The translations under genes were made by a program, and so were the position numbers. 40,996 bases of DNA, taken from the NCBI GenBank assembly GCA_030040625.1, contig JASHTI010000159.1, positions 1-40,996 on the forward strand, written 5' to 3'. A model generated the notes under the pieces. The model searched no databases, was not told the DNA's origin, and saw only the letters and a list, made by a program, of their open reading frames with translations. Shown one piece after another: positions 7,901 to 15,889 of the stretch. The stretch is from Thermoplasmata archaeon (GTDB lineage: Archaea; Thermoplasmatota; Thermoplasmata; Lutacidiplasmatales; UBA184). Each line of letters starts with the position of its first letter. The stretch's first letter is position 1.

Positions 7901-8746
7901 ATGCCGGTCACCGTCGAGCAGCTGACGCCCCGGTCGACGACCCTCGAGCTCGAGGGGGTCACGGCCGCCCAGGCGAACGCGATCCGCCGGACGCTGGTCG
8001 CGGACGTCCCCAAGCTGGCGATCGAGGACGTGGAGTTCCACCTGGGGCCGATCCGCGACGAGACGAGCGGCAAGGACTACGACTCGTCGACGAGCATGTT
8101 CGACGAGGGCGTGGCGCTCCGGCTCGGTCTCCTCCCGATCCCGACCGATCTCTCGCAGTTTCGCCGGAAGTCCGAGTGCACCTGCAACGGCGCCGGCTGC
8201 GCGAACTGCCAGGTGATGTACTCGATCGACCGCAAGGGCCCCTGCACGGTCTACGCGAAGGACGTCGTCCCGCTCGGCGACGCGTCGCTCGCGATCCTCG
8301 AGCCGGAGGTCCCGATCGTCCGGCTCGGCGCCCGCCAGGCGCTGCTCGCCTACGCGACGGCCGTGATCGGGACCGGTCGCGAGCACGCCAAGTGGCAGGT
8401 CGCCCACGCCGTCGGCATCTACCCCCGACCGCACGTGAAGATCGCGCGGAAGGAGGGGTGCACGGACGCCTGCCTGAAGCGGACCGCCGCCTCCTGCCCG
8501 GTCGACATCCTCCGCTTCGGGGACGGCAAGCTCACCGTCACGGACGAGGTCAAGTGCATCGATTGCCACGCCTGCGAGAAGAGCTGCGAGCACGGCTCGA
8601 TCCACATCGAGCCGGACGAGGAGCGATTCTTCCTGCGCTTCGACACGGACGGCTCGCTGAGCGCCCGGGAGGCGCTGCGGTTCGCGCTCAAGGACCTGCG
8701 CCGCCGCCTCGAGGAGCTCCGCGAGGCGGTGCAGGCGATCCCGTAG
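7901..8746 (+). CDS. rpoD: RNA polymerase subunit D (Rpo3) with Fe-S domain
   Basis: Archaeal RNA polymerase assembly subunit D, 281 residues, the counterpart of bacterial alpha N-terminal domain and eukaryotic Rpb3; it pairs with subunit L to start polymerase assembly. The alpha-like dimerisation region (NAIRRTLVADVP) is near residue 26. A zinc-type loop has Cys93, 95, 100 and 103. The inserted ferredoxin-like domain (about 180-235) has Cys187, 191 and 199-Pro, then Cys219, 222, 225 and 229. That is seven cysteines, enough for one complete [4Fe-4S] site (199, 219, 222, 225) and a second site that lacks a ligand. The 3' end overlaps the convergent pelota gene by 59 nt. The usual next genes of this operon (rpl18e, rpl13, rps9, rpoN) are absent here. 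Confidence 0.95.
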   Translation: MPVTVEQLTPRSTTLELEGVTAAQANAIRRTLVADVPKLAIEDVEFHLGPIRDETSGKDYDSSTSMFDEGVALRLGLLPIPTDLSQFRRKSECTCNGAGCANCQVMYSIDRKGPCTVYAKDVVPLGDASLAILEPEVPIVRLGARQALLAYATAVIGTGREHAKWQVAHAVGIYPRPHVKIARKEGCTDACLKRTAASCPVDILRFGDGKLTVTDEVKCIDCHACEKSCEHGSIHIEPDEERFFLRFDTDGSLSAREALRFALKDLRRRLEELREAVQAIP

Positions 8747-9806
8747 CGGGGCCCTCGCTGCTCCAGTCGTAGCGCAGGATCGCCGCGATATCCCCGAGGC
8801 CGGCGAGGCGCCGTCCCGGCGGGTCGTCGGCCCGCACCACGAAGACCCGCGCGCGCGAGCCCCGCGACCGATCGAGGATCGCGAGGACGGCCGGCGCGGT
8901 GAGGAGCCGTTCGCCGACCAGCAGCGTCTCGACCGCGCCCGCCTCGCTCGCCTCGGCGACCTCGCGGAGCCCGACCGCGGCGCGCCGCCCACCGGCGACG
9001 GCCTGCACCAGCCGCTCGACGACCTCCGCCTCCTCGGCGGCCACGCTCGCGCGCAGGACCTCGCTCGCCCGTCCCGACCTTAGGAGCTCGTCGACGCCGA
9101 CCCGGCCTCCCTCGGCCGCCGGGTAGACCTTCAGGCGGCGGGCGAGCTCCGGCTCGGTCTCGCCGATGCGGCGGGCCAGCGCCTCCTTGAGGAAGCCGGG
9201 GCCCGCGACGACCACGGCCGTCGCCGACGTCCCCTCGCGGACGAGCAGGCCCCGGAGCTCCTCGAGGTACGCGGAGCGGTCCTTCTCGCCCTGCCCGCCC
9301 TCGTACTGCTTGCCGGCGAGCGTACGCCGCACGTCCGCGATCGGCTCGATCGCGCGTCCGCGGATCCGCACGATCGACGAGTCGCCCCAGTCGACGGCGG
9401 CGAGGAGGATCGCCGGGTCGCCGCGGCGGTCGAGCCCCTCGTCGAGCAGGGCCTGGTCCGCGGGCGTGAGCCCGGGTTTCGTGACGGTGACGTCGCTCCC
9501 CTCCTCCAGGTCCAGCGTGTGGTGCCGGCCGATGTCGAACGGTCCCTCCACGATCGGTCCGGTGATGCGCACGTGCTGGGAGAAGCCGTGGAACTCGACC
9601 TGCTCGGCCCGCACCGCCAGGTAGACGCGGCGACGGCTGCGCTCGGCGCCGGGGACATCGAGGGGCGCCTCCGGGTCCCGGCGGGTGGTCGAGGCGCCGA
9701 CCATCTCCCCGGGCCGGACGAGCCGGGCGATCCGCCAGAGGTCGCTCGGGGTCTCGAGCCGGAGCTTCAGCGTCCCGGTCGTCGGATCACGGTGGAGGAG
9801 GCGCAC
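8688..9806 (-). CDS. pelA: Pelota (Dom34), ribosome rescue factor
   Basis: Archaeal pelota, 372 residues, binds the empty A site of stalled ribosomes and works with the GTPase aEF1A and the ATPase ABCE1 to split them. The three-domain order is visible: an Sm-like N-terminal domain (LKLRLETPSDLWRIARLVRPG), a central eRF1-like domain (AVVVAGPGFLKEALARR) and a C-terminal L7Ae-like domain (VETLLVGERLL). The conserved HHTLDLEEGSDV segment is also present. The reading frame extends further upstream, but the GTG at 9806 gives the expected N-terminus, and a TATA-like CTTGTAGC lies 25-35 nt before it. The gene ends inside rpoD, a 59-nt tail-to-tail overlap, and the last 30 residues are a Pro/Gly-rich tail not usual for the family. 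Confidence 0.92.
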   Translation of the reverse strand: MRLLHRDPTTGTLKLRLETPSDLWRIARLVRPGEMVGASTTRRDPEAPLDVPGAERSRRRVYLAVRAEQVEFHGFSQHVRITGPIVEGPFDIGRHHTLDLEEGSDVTVTKPGLTPADQALLDEGLDRRGDPAILLAAVDWGDSSIVRIRGRAIEPIADVRRTLAGKQYEGGQGEKDRSAYLEELRGLLVREGTSATAVVVAGPGFLKEALARRIGETEPELARRLKVYPAAEGGRVGVDELLRSGRASEVLRASVAAEEAEVVERLVQAVAGGRRAAVGLREVAEASEAGAVETLLVGERLLTAPAVLAILDRSRGSRARVFVVRADDPPGRRLAGLGDIAAILRYDWSSEGPATGSPAPPRGAPRGGGAGP

Positions 9807-9833
9807 GACCGGACCCGCCGGGCACGACGAGCG

Positions 9834-9845
9834 CAAGCTACAAGC
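9834..9845 (-). promoter_or_regulatory. TATA-like box for pelota
   Basis: Minus-strand CGCTTGTAGCTT, centred about 33 nt before the GTG at 9806 and similar to the CTTGATAG box before formate-THF ligase. It shares the 109-nt divergent intergenic region with the MFS gene. Confidence 0.4.
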
Positions 9846-9880
9846 GACTTTCGCCCGCCGAGGCCGTACGCCGCGCGATA

Positions 9881-9889
9881 GGCTTATCG
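9881..9889 (+). promoter_or_regulatory. TATA-like box for the second MFS gene
   Basis: GGCTTATCG lies about 30 nt before the GTG at 9916, so the transcript would start within a few bases of the start codon. This spacing is one reason the shorter start was chosen. Confidence 0.5.
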
Positions 9890-9915
9890 AGGATTCCATC
9901 GGTCGGCGACACGCC

Positions 9916-11286
9916 GTGGCCGCGGAGGGAACGCCGAGGTACCGTGCCGTACTTGGCCACGAGTCGGTCCCCGCCTTCGTCCTCGCCGGCGCGCTCCAGT
10001 TCGCGGCGCCCGCCACGGCCCTCGTGATCCTTCTCTTCGCCGTCCCGGGAGCCTACGCGGGGACCGCCCACGCGCGGGACGGGGCGATCGCCCTTGCGCT
10101 GCTCGGCCTCGCCTCCGCCTTGCCGACGCTGGCGAGCGCGTTCTTCTCCGGCCCGCTCGCCGACCGCCACGACCGCCACCTCCTGCTCCGGATCGCCAAT
10201 CTCGTCTCGATCCTCGCGACGGCGGGGCTCGCGCTGGACCTCTACGCCCGCCCGTCCGGCGACCTCCGGCTCCCGCTCGCGCCCTCGTTCTACCTGCCGG
10301 TCTGGCTGGTGCTCGCCTACCCGGCGTGGGCCCTGCTGATCTCCTCGGCCACGATCTTCCGCCCGGCGTACAACGCGTCGATCCCGCGCCTCGTGCCGAC
10401 CGCGGAGCTCGGGGTCGCCAACGGGCTCGTCTACGCGATCGCCGCGGGCACCAGCGCGGCGGCCTCCCTCCTGGTCGGGGTCGTGCTCGACGTCGGGCCC
10501 ACCGTCTACGCCCTCGCGGTCCCGTTCCTCCTCTTCCTCGGGACGCAGGTCGCGCTCGCCGGGGTCCGCGCCGATCTGAGCGCCCCGCGGCCCCGGCCGG
10601 CGCGCCGGATACTTCCGGCCGTCCGGGAGGGGTTCGCCTACCTCTACCGCCGGCGCGACCTGTTCGAGCTGACGATCTGCGCCCTGGTGGTGAACCTCCT
10701 CACGGCGCTGGCGTTCGTCGAGCTCGGCTTCTACGTCCGCTTCTGGCTGGATCTTTCGAACGGGTTCTGGTACGGCGCGATGATCGCCACCTCCACCGCC
10801 GGCGCGGGCGTCGGGATGCTCGCCATCGCCCATGCCCGCTTCGAGCCGCGGGCCGGCCGTGTCGTGATCGCGCTCGTCCTGCTCATGGGCACGACGGTCG
10901 TCGGGCTCGGCTTCGTCCGCACGATCTGGCTCGCGCTGCCGATCGTCTTCGCCTACGGCCTTCTCCCGGGGATGGTCCAGACGGTCTTCCTCTCCAGTGC
11001 GCAGGCCACGGTTCCGAACGAGATCCTCGGGCGCGTCTTCTCCGCCGACGAGGTCGGCAGCTACGCGCTCGTGCCCGTCGGCCAGGCGACCGGCGGGGCG
11101 CTCACCTACGCGATCGGCGTCCAGGGGACGTACCTGACCGCCGGTTTCTCGATCGTCGGCCTCGGGCTCGTGATGGCGACGGGGTTCGGTGCCCTCAAGG
11201 AGCTGGGCTTCGAGCCGGAGGCGCCCCCGGCGCCGGCGGCCGCCGCGCCGACCCCGCCCCCGGTGCCGCGTCGGCCGTCGGACTGA
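9916..11286 (+). CDS. MFS transporter
   Basis: A second major facilitator carrier, 456 residues from the GTG at 9916, with about twelve hydrophobic segments. A motif A-like loop SGPLADRHDRHLLLR follows the second segment. The middle region (PRPRPARRILPAVREGFAYLYRRRDLF) is the cytoplasmic loop typical of the enterobactin-exporter-like MFS_3 group, which suggests export, but the substrate is unknown. The reading frame is open for 77 codons upstream of 9916, but those codons run antisense to the pelota start and look non-coding. A TATA-like GGCTTATCG about 30 nt before 9916 supports the shorter start. The 3' end overlaps the convergent GNAT gene by 92 nt, and the C-terminal tail is a long Pro/Ala stretch. 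Confidence 0.85.
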   Translation: MAAEGTPRYRAVLGHESVPAFVLAGALQFAAPATALVILLFAVPGAYAGTAHARDGAIALALLGLASALPTLASAFFSGPLADRHDRHLLLRIANLVSILATAGLALDLYARPSGDLRLPLAPSFYLPVWLVLAYPAWALLISSATIFRPAYNASIPRLVPTAELGVANGLVYAIAAGTSAAASLLVGVVLDVGPTVYALAVPFLLFLGTQVALAGVRADLSAPRPRPARRILPAVREGFAYLYRRRDLFELTICALVVNLLTALAFVELGFYVRFWLDLSNGFWYGAMIATSTAGAGVGMLAIAHARFEPRAGRVVIALVLLMGTTVVGLGFVRTIWLALPIVFAYGLLPGMVQTVFLSSAQATVPNEILGRVFSADEVGSYALVPVGQATGGALTYAIGVQGTYLTAGFSIVGLGLVMATGFGALKELGFEPEAPPAPAAAAPTPPPVPRRPSD

Positions 11287-12217
11287 CCGGGATGCGCTCG
11301 GCCCGGTACCAGTCCTGGCTCGGGCCGAGCGTGCGGACGAACCCGAGCCGCTCGTAGAGGCGGACCGCCCGTCGGTTCCCTTCCGTCACGTTCAGGTAGA
11401 TCGGCCCGTCGCCGTGCGCGCGCAGCCCCTCGATCGACTCGGTGAGGAGGCGGGCGCCGATCCCGCGTCCCTGCGCCTCGGGGTCGACCATCACCTGGGC
11501 GATCAGGACCCCCTCGGCGCCGCGCACCGTGAGGACGGCGCCGCCCAGTCGGCCGTCCGGGAGCGCGACCCGCGAGCCGTCCGCGACGAACGCCCCCCAG
11601 CGACCCTCGAGGATCTGTCGGACCTCCCGGCGGGAATCCTCGACGCGGTCCTCCTGCTCGAGGAAGAGGTAACCGTCGAAGTGGTCCCGGTAGGTCCGGT
11701 GGTGCAGCGCGCCCAGCTCGGCGCGGTCCTCCGGGCGGACCGGCCGCGTCTCCACGCCGGGCGGCGCCGGACGCCGGCCGAGCTTGGCCGACGGGTCGAG
11801 CGTCATCTCGCTACGCGCGAACGGTCGGAAGCCGCGGGCTTCGAGGAGCTGGCGCTCCTCGCCGAGGGAGAGGCCCGGAACCGGGCCGTAGAGGAACAGC
11901 GCCGGCCCGATCTCCCGCTCGGCGCGGTCCAGTAGCTCCCCGTACCCCGCGACCGAGGCGTGCGGAGGCTCCAGCACCAGGAGGTCGACGGTCGGCCCGA
12001 GCGGGTTGCCGGAGCTCCAGCCGACCAGTCCGACCGGACGCCCTTCGGCGAAGTAGAGTCGCATCGGACGGTTGGTCGATCCGAGCTGCTCCTGCAGGAG
12101 CGCACGGCGCGACTCCGGCACCCCGTAGTTCGCCAGCCGGTTCGTGACGACCCTCTGCAGGAGCCGGCGGCACGCCTCCGGGTCCCGGTCCACGGGCTGG
12201 AGCTGGGGGTACGCCAC
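11195..12217 (-). CDS. Double-domain GNAT acetyltransferase
   Basis: A 340-residue protein with two GNAT-type halves. The C-terminal half (about 160-305) is canonical, with strand-4 acetyl-CoA binding motif VMVDPEAQGRGIGARLL and the following GNRRAVRLYERLGF motif. The N-terminal half (20-150) shows a weaker GNAT pattern (PMRLYFAEGRPVGLVGW, then DLLVLEPP) with no clear pyrophosphate loop, so it probably serves structure or substrate binding. Such pairs include mycothiol synthase-like enzymes, but the acceptor here is unknown. The GTG at 12217 lies 25 nt after a TATA-like CGTTATCTG and would be leaderless. The last 30 residues are Ala/Pro-rich and overlap the MFS gene on the other strand. Confidence 0.82.
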   Translation of the reverse strand: MAYPQLQPVDRDPEACRRLLQRVVTNRLANYGVPESRRALLQEQLGSTNRPMRLYFAEGRPVGLVGWSSGNPLGPTVDLLVLEPPHASVAGYGELLDRAEREIGPALFLYGPVPGLSLGEERQLLEARGFRPFARSEMTLDPSAKLGRRPAPPGVETRPVRPEDRAELGALHHRTYRDHFDGYLFLEQEDRVEDSRREVRQILEGRWGAFVADGSRVALPDGRLGGAVLTVRGAEGVLIAQVMVDPEAQGRGIGARLLTESIEGLRAHGDGPIYLNVTEGNRRAVRLYERLGFVRTLGPSQDWYRAERIPVSPTADAAPGAGSARRPPAPGAPPARSPAP

Positions 12218-12237
12218 GGACGGTCACCGCGGGGCCT

Positions 12238-12248
12238 CAGATAACGAC
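12238..12248 (-). promoter_or_regulatory. TATA-like box for the GNAT gene
   Basis: Minus-strand CGTTATCTGAG is centred 26 nt before the GTG at 12217, the spacing expected when transcription starts at the start codon. Confidence 0.5.
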
Positions 12249-12276
12249 CCAGCGTGTCGCGGCCGACCCCGCAGCG

Positions 12277-12284
12277 CTTGATAG
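12277..12284 (+). promoter_or_regulatory. TATA-like box for formate-THF ligase
   Basis: CTTGATAG is centred 23 nt before GTG 12303 and 41 nt before ATG 12321. It is divergent from, and about 35 nt away from, the GNAT promoter. Confidence 0.45.
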
Positions 12285-12302
12285 GACGCGTGACGTCGAC
12301 CG

Positions 12303-13952
12303 GTGCGGAGGTACGGTTCGATGGCATCGTTGGCGGAGCTGGCAGGTCGGCTGGGCCTCGGCCCGGAGGAGTACGCCGCAGCGGGAGCGGGGGCGGCGAA
12401 GGTCGCGGTCCGATCGGTTCGTGAGCGCGCGGCCTCCGGCCGGCGCGGCAAACTGGTCCTGGTGACCGCGATGACCCCGACGCGCCACGGCGAGGGGAAG
12501 ACCGTGACCACGATCGGGCTGGCCGATGGCCTCAGCCGGTGCGGGGTCCGCTCGACCGCCTGCCTGCGACAACCGTCCCTCGGTCCGGTCTTCGGGATCA
12601 AGGGCGGCGCGACCGGTGGAGGGCGGGCGACGGTCGAGCCCGCGACCGAGATCAACCTAGGGTTCACCGGCGACATCTACGCCGTGGGGGCCGCCCACAA
12701 TCTCCTGGCGGCGCTCGCCGACAACCACCTCTTCCACGGCAACCCGCTCGGGCTGGATCCGAGCCGCTACCTCTGGAACCGCACGCTGGATGCCGAGGAC
12801 CGGGCGCTGCGGCACCTCCTGATCGGCGACGGCGTGCCGAAGCAGGTCCCCTACCGGAGCTCCTTCCTGATCACCGCCGCCTCCGAGGTGATGGCGATCC
12901 TGGCCCTGGCGCGCGACTACGACGATCTCCGGACCCGCCTCGGGCGGATCCTGGTCGGCTACGGTCGGGAGGACCGACCGATCCGGGCGAAGGAGCTCGG
13001 CGCGTCCGGGGCGATGGCGGCGCTCCTGCGACACGCGCTCGAGCCGAACCTCGTCCAGACCGCGGGGGGAACGCCCGCTCTCGTCCACGCCGGTCCGTTC
13101 GGGAACCTCGCGCACGGCACCTGCAGTCGCTTGGCGATCGAGCTCGGGCTCGCGACCAGCGACTACGCGGTCGTCGAGGCGGGGTTCGCCACGGAGCTCG
13201 GCGCCGAGAAGTTCGTGGACATCGTCACGCCGGCGATCGGCGTCGATGTCGACGCGGCCGTGCTCGTCGTCACCCAGCGGGGGCTGCGCGTCCAGGGCGG
13301 CGCTTCCGACGTCGAGTCGGCCCATCCGGCCCCCGAGGCGCTGCGCCGGGGGCTCGAGAACCTGGAGAAGCACCTGGAGAACCTGGAGGCCCTCGGGGCG
13401 GCGACGACCGTCGCCTTGAACCGGTTCCCGGGCGACTCGACCGAGGAGTCCGAGGCCGTCCGTGGGCTGTGCTCCCGCCGGGGCGTCGTCGCCGTGGATG
13501 CCCGGGGCTTTGGCGAGGGAGGCGCCGGCATGGAGGAGCTCGCCCGGGCGGTGATGCGGTCCGCGGCGGAGGGCCGGCGCACCCGGCCGCTGTATCCGCC
13601 CGGCACCCCGCTGGTGCGGCAGGTCGAGATCGTCGCCACGCGCCTCTACGGGGCGGACGGCGCCGATGAGCGGCCCGAGGCGGTCGAGGGTCGGACTCAC
13701 CTCGAGTCGATCGGGGAGGCCGAGGGGCCGGTCTGCCTCGCCAAGACGCCCCTCTCGCTCTCCGACGACCCCAAGCGGCTCAATCGCCCCCGAGATTTCC
13801 GCGTCGCCGTGCACCGGTACTCGCGTTCGGCCGGCGCCGGGTTCACCGTCGCCTACCTCGGCGACATCGAGACGATGCCGGGCCTCCCGACGCGGCCCGC
13901 CGCTGAGGCGATCGACCTGACGGCCGAGGGAGCGGTCACCGGCGCGTACTAG
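12303..13952 (+). CDS. fhs: Formate-tetrahydrofolate ligase
   Basis: ATP-dependent ligase that makes 10-formyl-tetrahydrofolate from formate, feeding one-carbon metabolism and purine synthesis. The 549-residue length matches the family (about 550-560). The P-loop-like ATP site TPTRHGEGKTV occupies residues 58-68, followed by QPSLGPVFGIKGGATGGG, NLGFTGDIYAVGAAHN and EAGFATELGAEKFVDI, all hallmark segments. The C-terminus has PGLPTRPAAEAIDL. The start could be GTG 12303, which a TATA-like CTTGATAG makes nearly leaderless, or the in-frame ATG at 12321; the family is variable there. It stands alone, with no folate-cycle neighbour in the window. Presence in an archaeon is notable because many methanogen-related lineages use tetrahydromethanopterin; Thermoplasma species are known to have this enzyme. 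Confidence 0.96.
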   Translation: MRRYGSMASLAELAGRLGLGPEEYAAAGAGAAKVAVRSVRERAASGRRGKLVLVTAMTPTRHGEGKTVTTIGLADGLSRCGVRSTACLRQPSLGPVFGIKGGATGGGRATVEPATEINLGFTGDIYAVGAAHNLLAALADNHLFHGNPLGLDPSRYLWNRTLDAEDRALRHLLIGDGVPKQVPYRSSFLITAASEVMAILALARDYDDLRTRLGRILVGYGREDRPIRAKELGASGAMAALLRHALEPNLVQTAGGTPALVHAGPFGNLAHGTCSRLAIELGLATSDYAVVEAGFATELGAEKFVDIVTPAIGVDVDAAVLVVTQRGLRVQGGASDVESAHPAPEALRRGLENLEKHLENLEALGAATTVALNRFPGDSTEESEAVRGLCSRRGVVAVDARGFGEGGAGMEELARAVMRSAAEGRRTRPLYPPGTPLVRQVEIVATRLYGADGADERPEAVEGRTHLESIGEAEGPVCLAKTPLSLSDDPKRLNRPRDFRVAVHRYSRSAGAGFTVAYLGDIETMPGLPTRPAAEAIDLTAEGAVTGAY

Positions 13953-14095
13953 GGCGGTCGCCGCCGCGACCCGGACCGGACGCCCCCCCCGGCGGACGCT
14001 CGGGGGACCGCCGCCGGCGGGGAATGCTAAAGGGCCGAGCTTGGCTACGCACCGGCCGGCGTTTCGAGGGGCGCGTGAGCCAGCCGCGGGCGTTC

Positions 14096-15076
14096 ATGGA
14101 TGGTCCCGACAACGACCGCGTCGAGGGCTCTCCTCGACCTCGGCGGCACCGTTTCGCGCGCGGGAAGGCACCGAACCCCCTGCTCCCGGTACTGGTCGGT
14201 GCGGCGGTCGCGGGGCTGGTGGTGTTCGGGGCCGGTCCGGGCGGCTTCCTGCTGCCCCGGGCGACGAGCTGCACCCTCGGGGTCCTCGTCGGGACCTACG
14301 AGATCTACACCGTCCTGACCCCGATGAACAAGCCCACGGGCGTCGACGTCGGCACCGTAGCCGCGACCGGCGGACTCAACTTCACGTTCACCTCGGGGTC
14401 GCTGACCGTCGGCGGTCTGAGAATCGGACCCGGCACGGCCGGGTGGGGGGATTATAGCCCCCATGGCGGCATCTCGGCGATGGGCGCCGAGGAGAACTGG
14501 TCCGTCTACGCGGTCCGGAACACCACTCGGCTCGGCGGGATCGCCGCGCCCTGCACGCAGGCGTACGTCGCCGAGATCACGCCCGGTTCCATTCCCACAT
14601 GCTCGGGGTTTCTGACCCTCCCGCTGGCGGACAACGACTCCGATACGATGGAACCGCACGTCTGGGATGGGACCGGGAACGACACAGGAGCCGGCAATGG
14701 AACCTACTGGTGGGGCTACGGATGCTCCGCGGCCACTCCCGGCGCCCGCTACTGGTTCGACACTTCGTTCCACACCGGTTCGGCCGCTTCGGCGCCCGCC
14801 GTGACCTGGAACCTCTGCGGGCATCCGGGTCGCTATCCGCTCGTCGTCTCGGGCCCGGTCCGCGTCCCGATCGTGGTCACGGTTCCCTCTTCGGGAGGTC
14901 CCCTCTCCGCTCACGGCTTCATGAGCTGGGATGCGGGCCCGGGATCGTCGACGGCGAACTACTCGTTGCCCGGGGGGTGGATCTGGCAGTTGGCGCCGGT
15001 CGGGCCGGTGTCGACCCCCTGGAACCTGCCGGGTCCGCTATCCGCTACGGTGGCGTTCGAAAGGGCGAGCTGCTAG
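14096..15076 (+). CDS. Membrane-anchored exported protein, unknown
   Basis: A roughly 326-residue protein with a basic cytoplasmic N-terminus (RPRRHRFARGK), one hydrophobic segment at about residues 29-54, and then an extracellular-looking region rich in Gly, Ser, Thr and Trp with few lysines. It contains several NxT/NxS sequons (for example NFTF, NWS, NTT, NGT, NYS) and six cysteines spread through the exported part. I do not recognise the family; other short-anchor proteins of this style occur at 18461 and 33025 in the window. The reading frame is open upstream to 14024 and a GTG at 14075 is an alternative start; ATG 14096 is chosen as the most conservative. A weak AT-rich run AATGCTAAAG is near 14023. 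A hairpin follows the stop codon. Confidence 0.65.
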   Translation: MDGPDNDRVEGSPRPRRHRFARGKAPNPLLPVLVGAAVAGLVVFGAGPGGFLLPRATSCTLGVLVGTYEIYTVLTPMNKPTGVDVGTVAATGGLNFTFTSGSLTVGGLRIGPGTAGWGDYSPHGGISAMGAEENWSVYAVRNTTRLGGIAAPCTQAYVAEITPGSIPTCSGFLTLPLADNDSDTMEPHVWDGTGNDTGAGNGTYWWGYGCSAATPGARYWFDTSFHTGSAASAPAVTWNLCGHPGRYPLVVSGPVRVPIVVTVPSSGGPLSAHGFMSWDAGPGSSTANYSLPGGWIWQLAPVGPVSTPWNLPGPLSATVAFERASC

Positions 15077-15447
15077 CCCCTGGCGCACGCCGCAGGAGCG
15101 GGTCCGGCGGACCCCGCTCGTCCGACGCTCGGGTCCCGGGTCCGGCGGGGGACCAGCGCCTCGGGTCCCGTACTAGTCCGGGCCATGCGGGCCCGGGCTC
15201 GACCCGGATGCCCCTCATGTACCGGCTCGACTTCGCTGTTCCGGTCCGCAAGGATCGCCGGGCAGGACCCGGAACGGAGTAGCCCCTGTCCGGCGCACAC
15301 CACATCCAGCGGTGCGCGCGGCGCTCCGTCTCCCCCTGCCCGCGCTAGGCGCGTCCAAGAACGAGTCCTTCACGTCCCGACTTTGGACGGCCACGACGGT
15401 CGGACGCCGAGGTCCCGAATCCTGAACAGAACCAGCGCCTCGCCGGG
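15077..15447. other. Gene-free stretch before the RHH-ftsZ promoter
   Basis: About 370 nt with no convincing coding frame; the open frames are Arg/Ser/Pro-rich and lack family matches. It contains a strong hairpin just after the previous stop (15097-15118) and an 11-bp direct repeat CTCGGGTCCCG near 15128 and 15160. I tested it by eye for tRNA, C/D box and CRISPR-like features and found none. Confidence 0.5.
15097..15118 (+). terminator. Hairpin after the exported-protein gene
   Basis: Arms AGCGGGTCC (15097-15105) and GGACCCCGCT (15109-15118) pair with one bulged base around a 3-nt loop, starting 20 nt after the stop codon. There is no T-tract, so termination is only a possibility. Confidence 0.35.
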
Positions 15448-15457
15448 TCTATATACC
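15448..15457 (+). promoter_or_regulatory. TATA box of the RHH-ftsZ unit
   Basis: TCTATATACC is one of the clearest TATA boxes in the window, set in an otherwise GC-rich region. Transcription is expected around 15477, inside the left arm of the palindromic operator, leaving a leader of about 34 nt before the ATG at 15511. Confidence 0.75.
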
Positions 15458-15477
15458 GGAGAAGCGATATGTCATCT

Positions 15478-15506
15478 GTCAGACAAAACTGACCATATTG
15501 TCTGAC
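15478..15506 (+). promoter_or_regulatory. Palindromic operator over the RHH-ftsZ start site
   Basis: Perfect inverted repeat: GTCAGACAA (15478-15486) and TTGTCTGAC (15498-15506), 11-nt spacer, so half-sites are centred 20 bp (about two helical turns) apart. It covers the predicted transcription start and leader of the RHH gene, an ideal place for autorepression by the RHH protein. Extra TGTCA-like half-sites at 15470-15474 and CTGAC at 15489-15493 could allow higher-order binding. Binding protein is inferred. Confidence 0.65.
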
Positions 15507-15510
15507 GGCC

Positions 15511-15876
15511 ATGGTCGATACCTCCGAGCGCGTGACCGTCCGCATCCCCGAGGAGCTCCTGGAGAAGCTCAAGCGGATCCAGGGCGAGCGCAGCACGGGC
15601 ACGATCTCGGACACGATCCGCGAGGGGCTCGAGCAGTACGTCGAGCTCCACCTGCCGCCGCACCACATCCGCAAGGTCGTCGTCGAGCTCTCGCGGCGGG
15701 ACAACAGCCGACTCGAGGAGTTCGTGCGCGAGGGCAACTCGGTGAGCGTGGACGACGCGGTCCGCTCGGCGGTCCGCGAGTACATCCGGAGTCGAATCGA
15801 TCAGCTCGGTCCCTCCTCCCGCCTGCACCGGCGCGAAGCGGACCCGGTCGCGGCGGAGGGCACCCCCCCGCCGTAG
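15511..15876 (+). CDS. Tandem ribbon-helix-helix regulator upstream of ftsZ
   Basis: A 121-residue DNA-binding protein with two ribbon-helix-helix units: the first at about residues 7-44 (ERVTVRIPEELLEKLKRI...) and the second at about 55-96 (RKVVVELSRRDNSRLEEFV...). The tail is Pro/Glu-rich. In haloarchaea a small RHH regulator, CdrS, is cotranscribed with ftsZ2 and controls cell-division genes; this gene has the same position, 13 nt before an ftsZ, so a comparable role is a reasonable inference. A consensus-quality TATA box (15448-15457) and a 9+9-bp inverted repeat (15478-15506) directly precede it. RHH proteins bind as dimers to such half-sites, so autorepression is likely. ATG 15511 is the only sensible start. 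Confidence 0.85.
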   Translation: MVDTSERVTVRIPEELLEKLKRIQGERSTGTISDTIREGLEQYVELHLPPHHIRKVVVELSRRDNSRLEEFVREGNSVSVDDAVRSAVREYIRSRIDQLGPSSRLHRREADPVAAEGTPPP

Positions 15877-15889
15877 GGTCGCCACAACG

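Noticed and set aside
15185..15215. T-loop-like segment GGGCTCGACCCGG in the gene-free stretch, considered as a tRNA
   Set aside because: The loop would be five rather than seven bases and there is no matching acceptor or anticodon arm.
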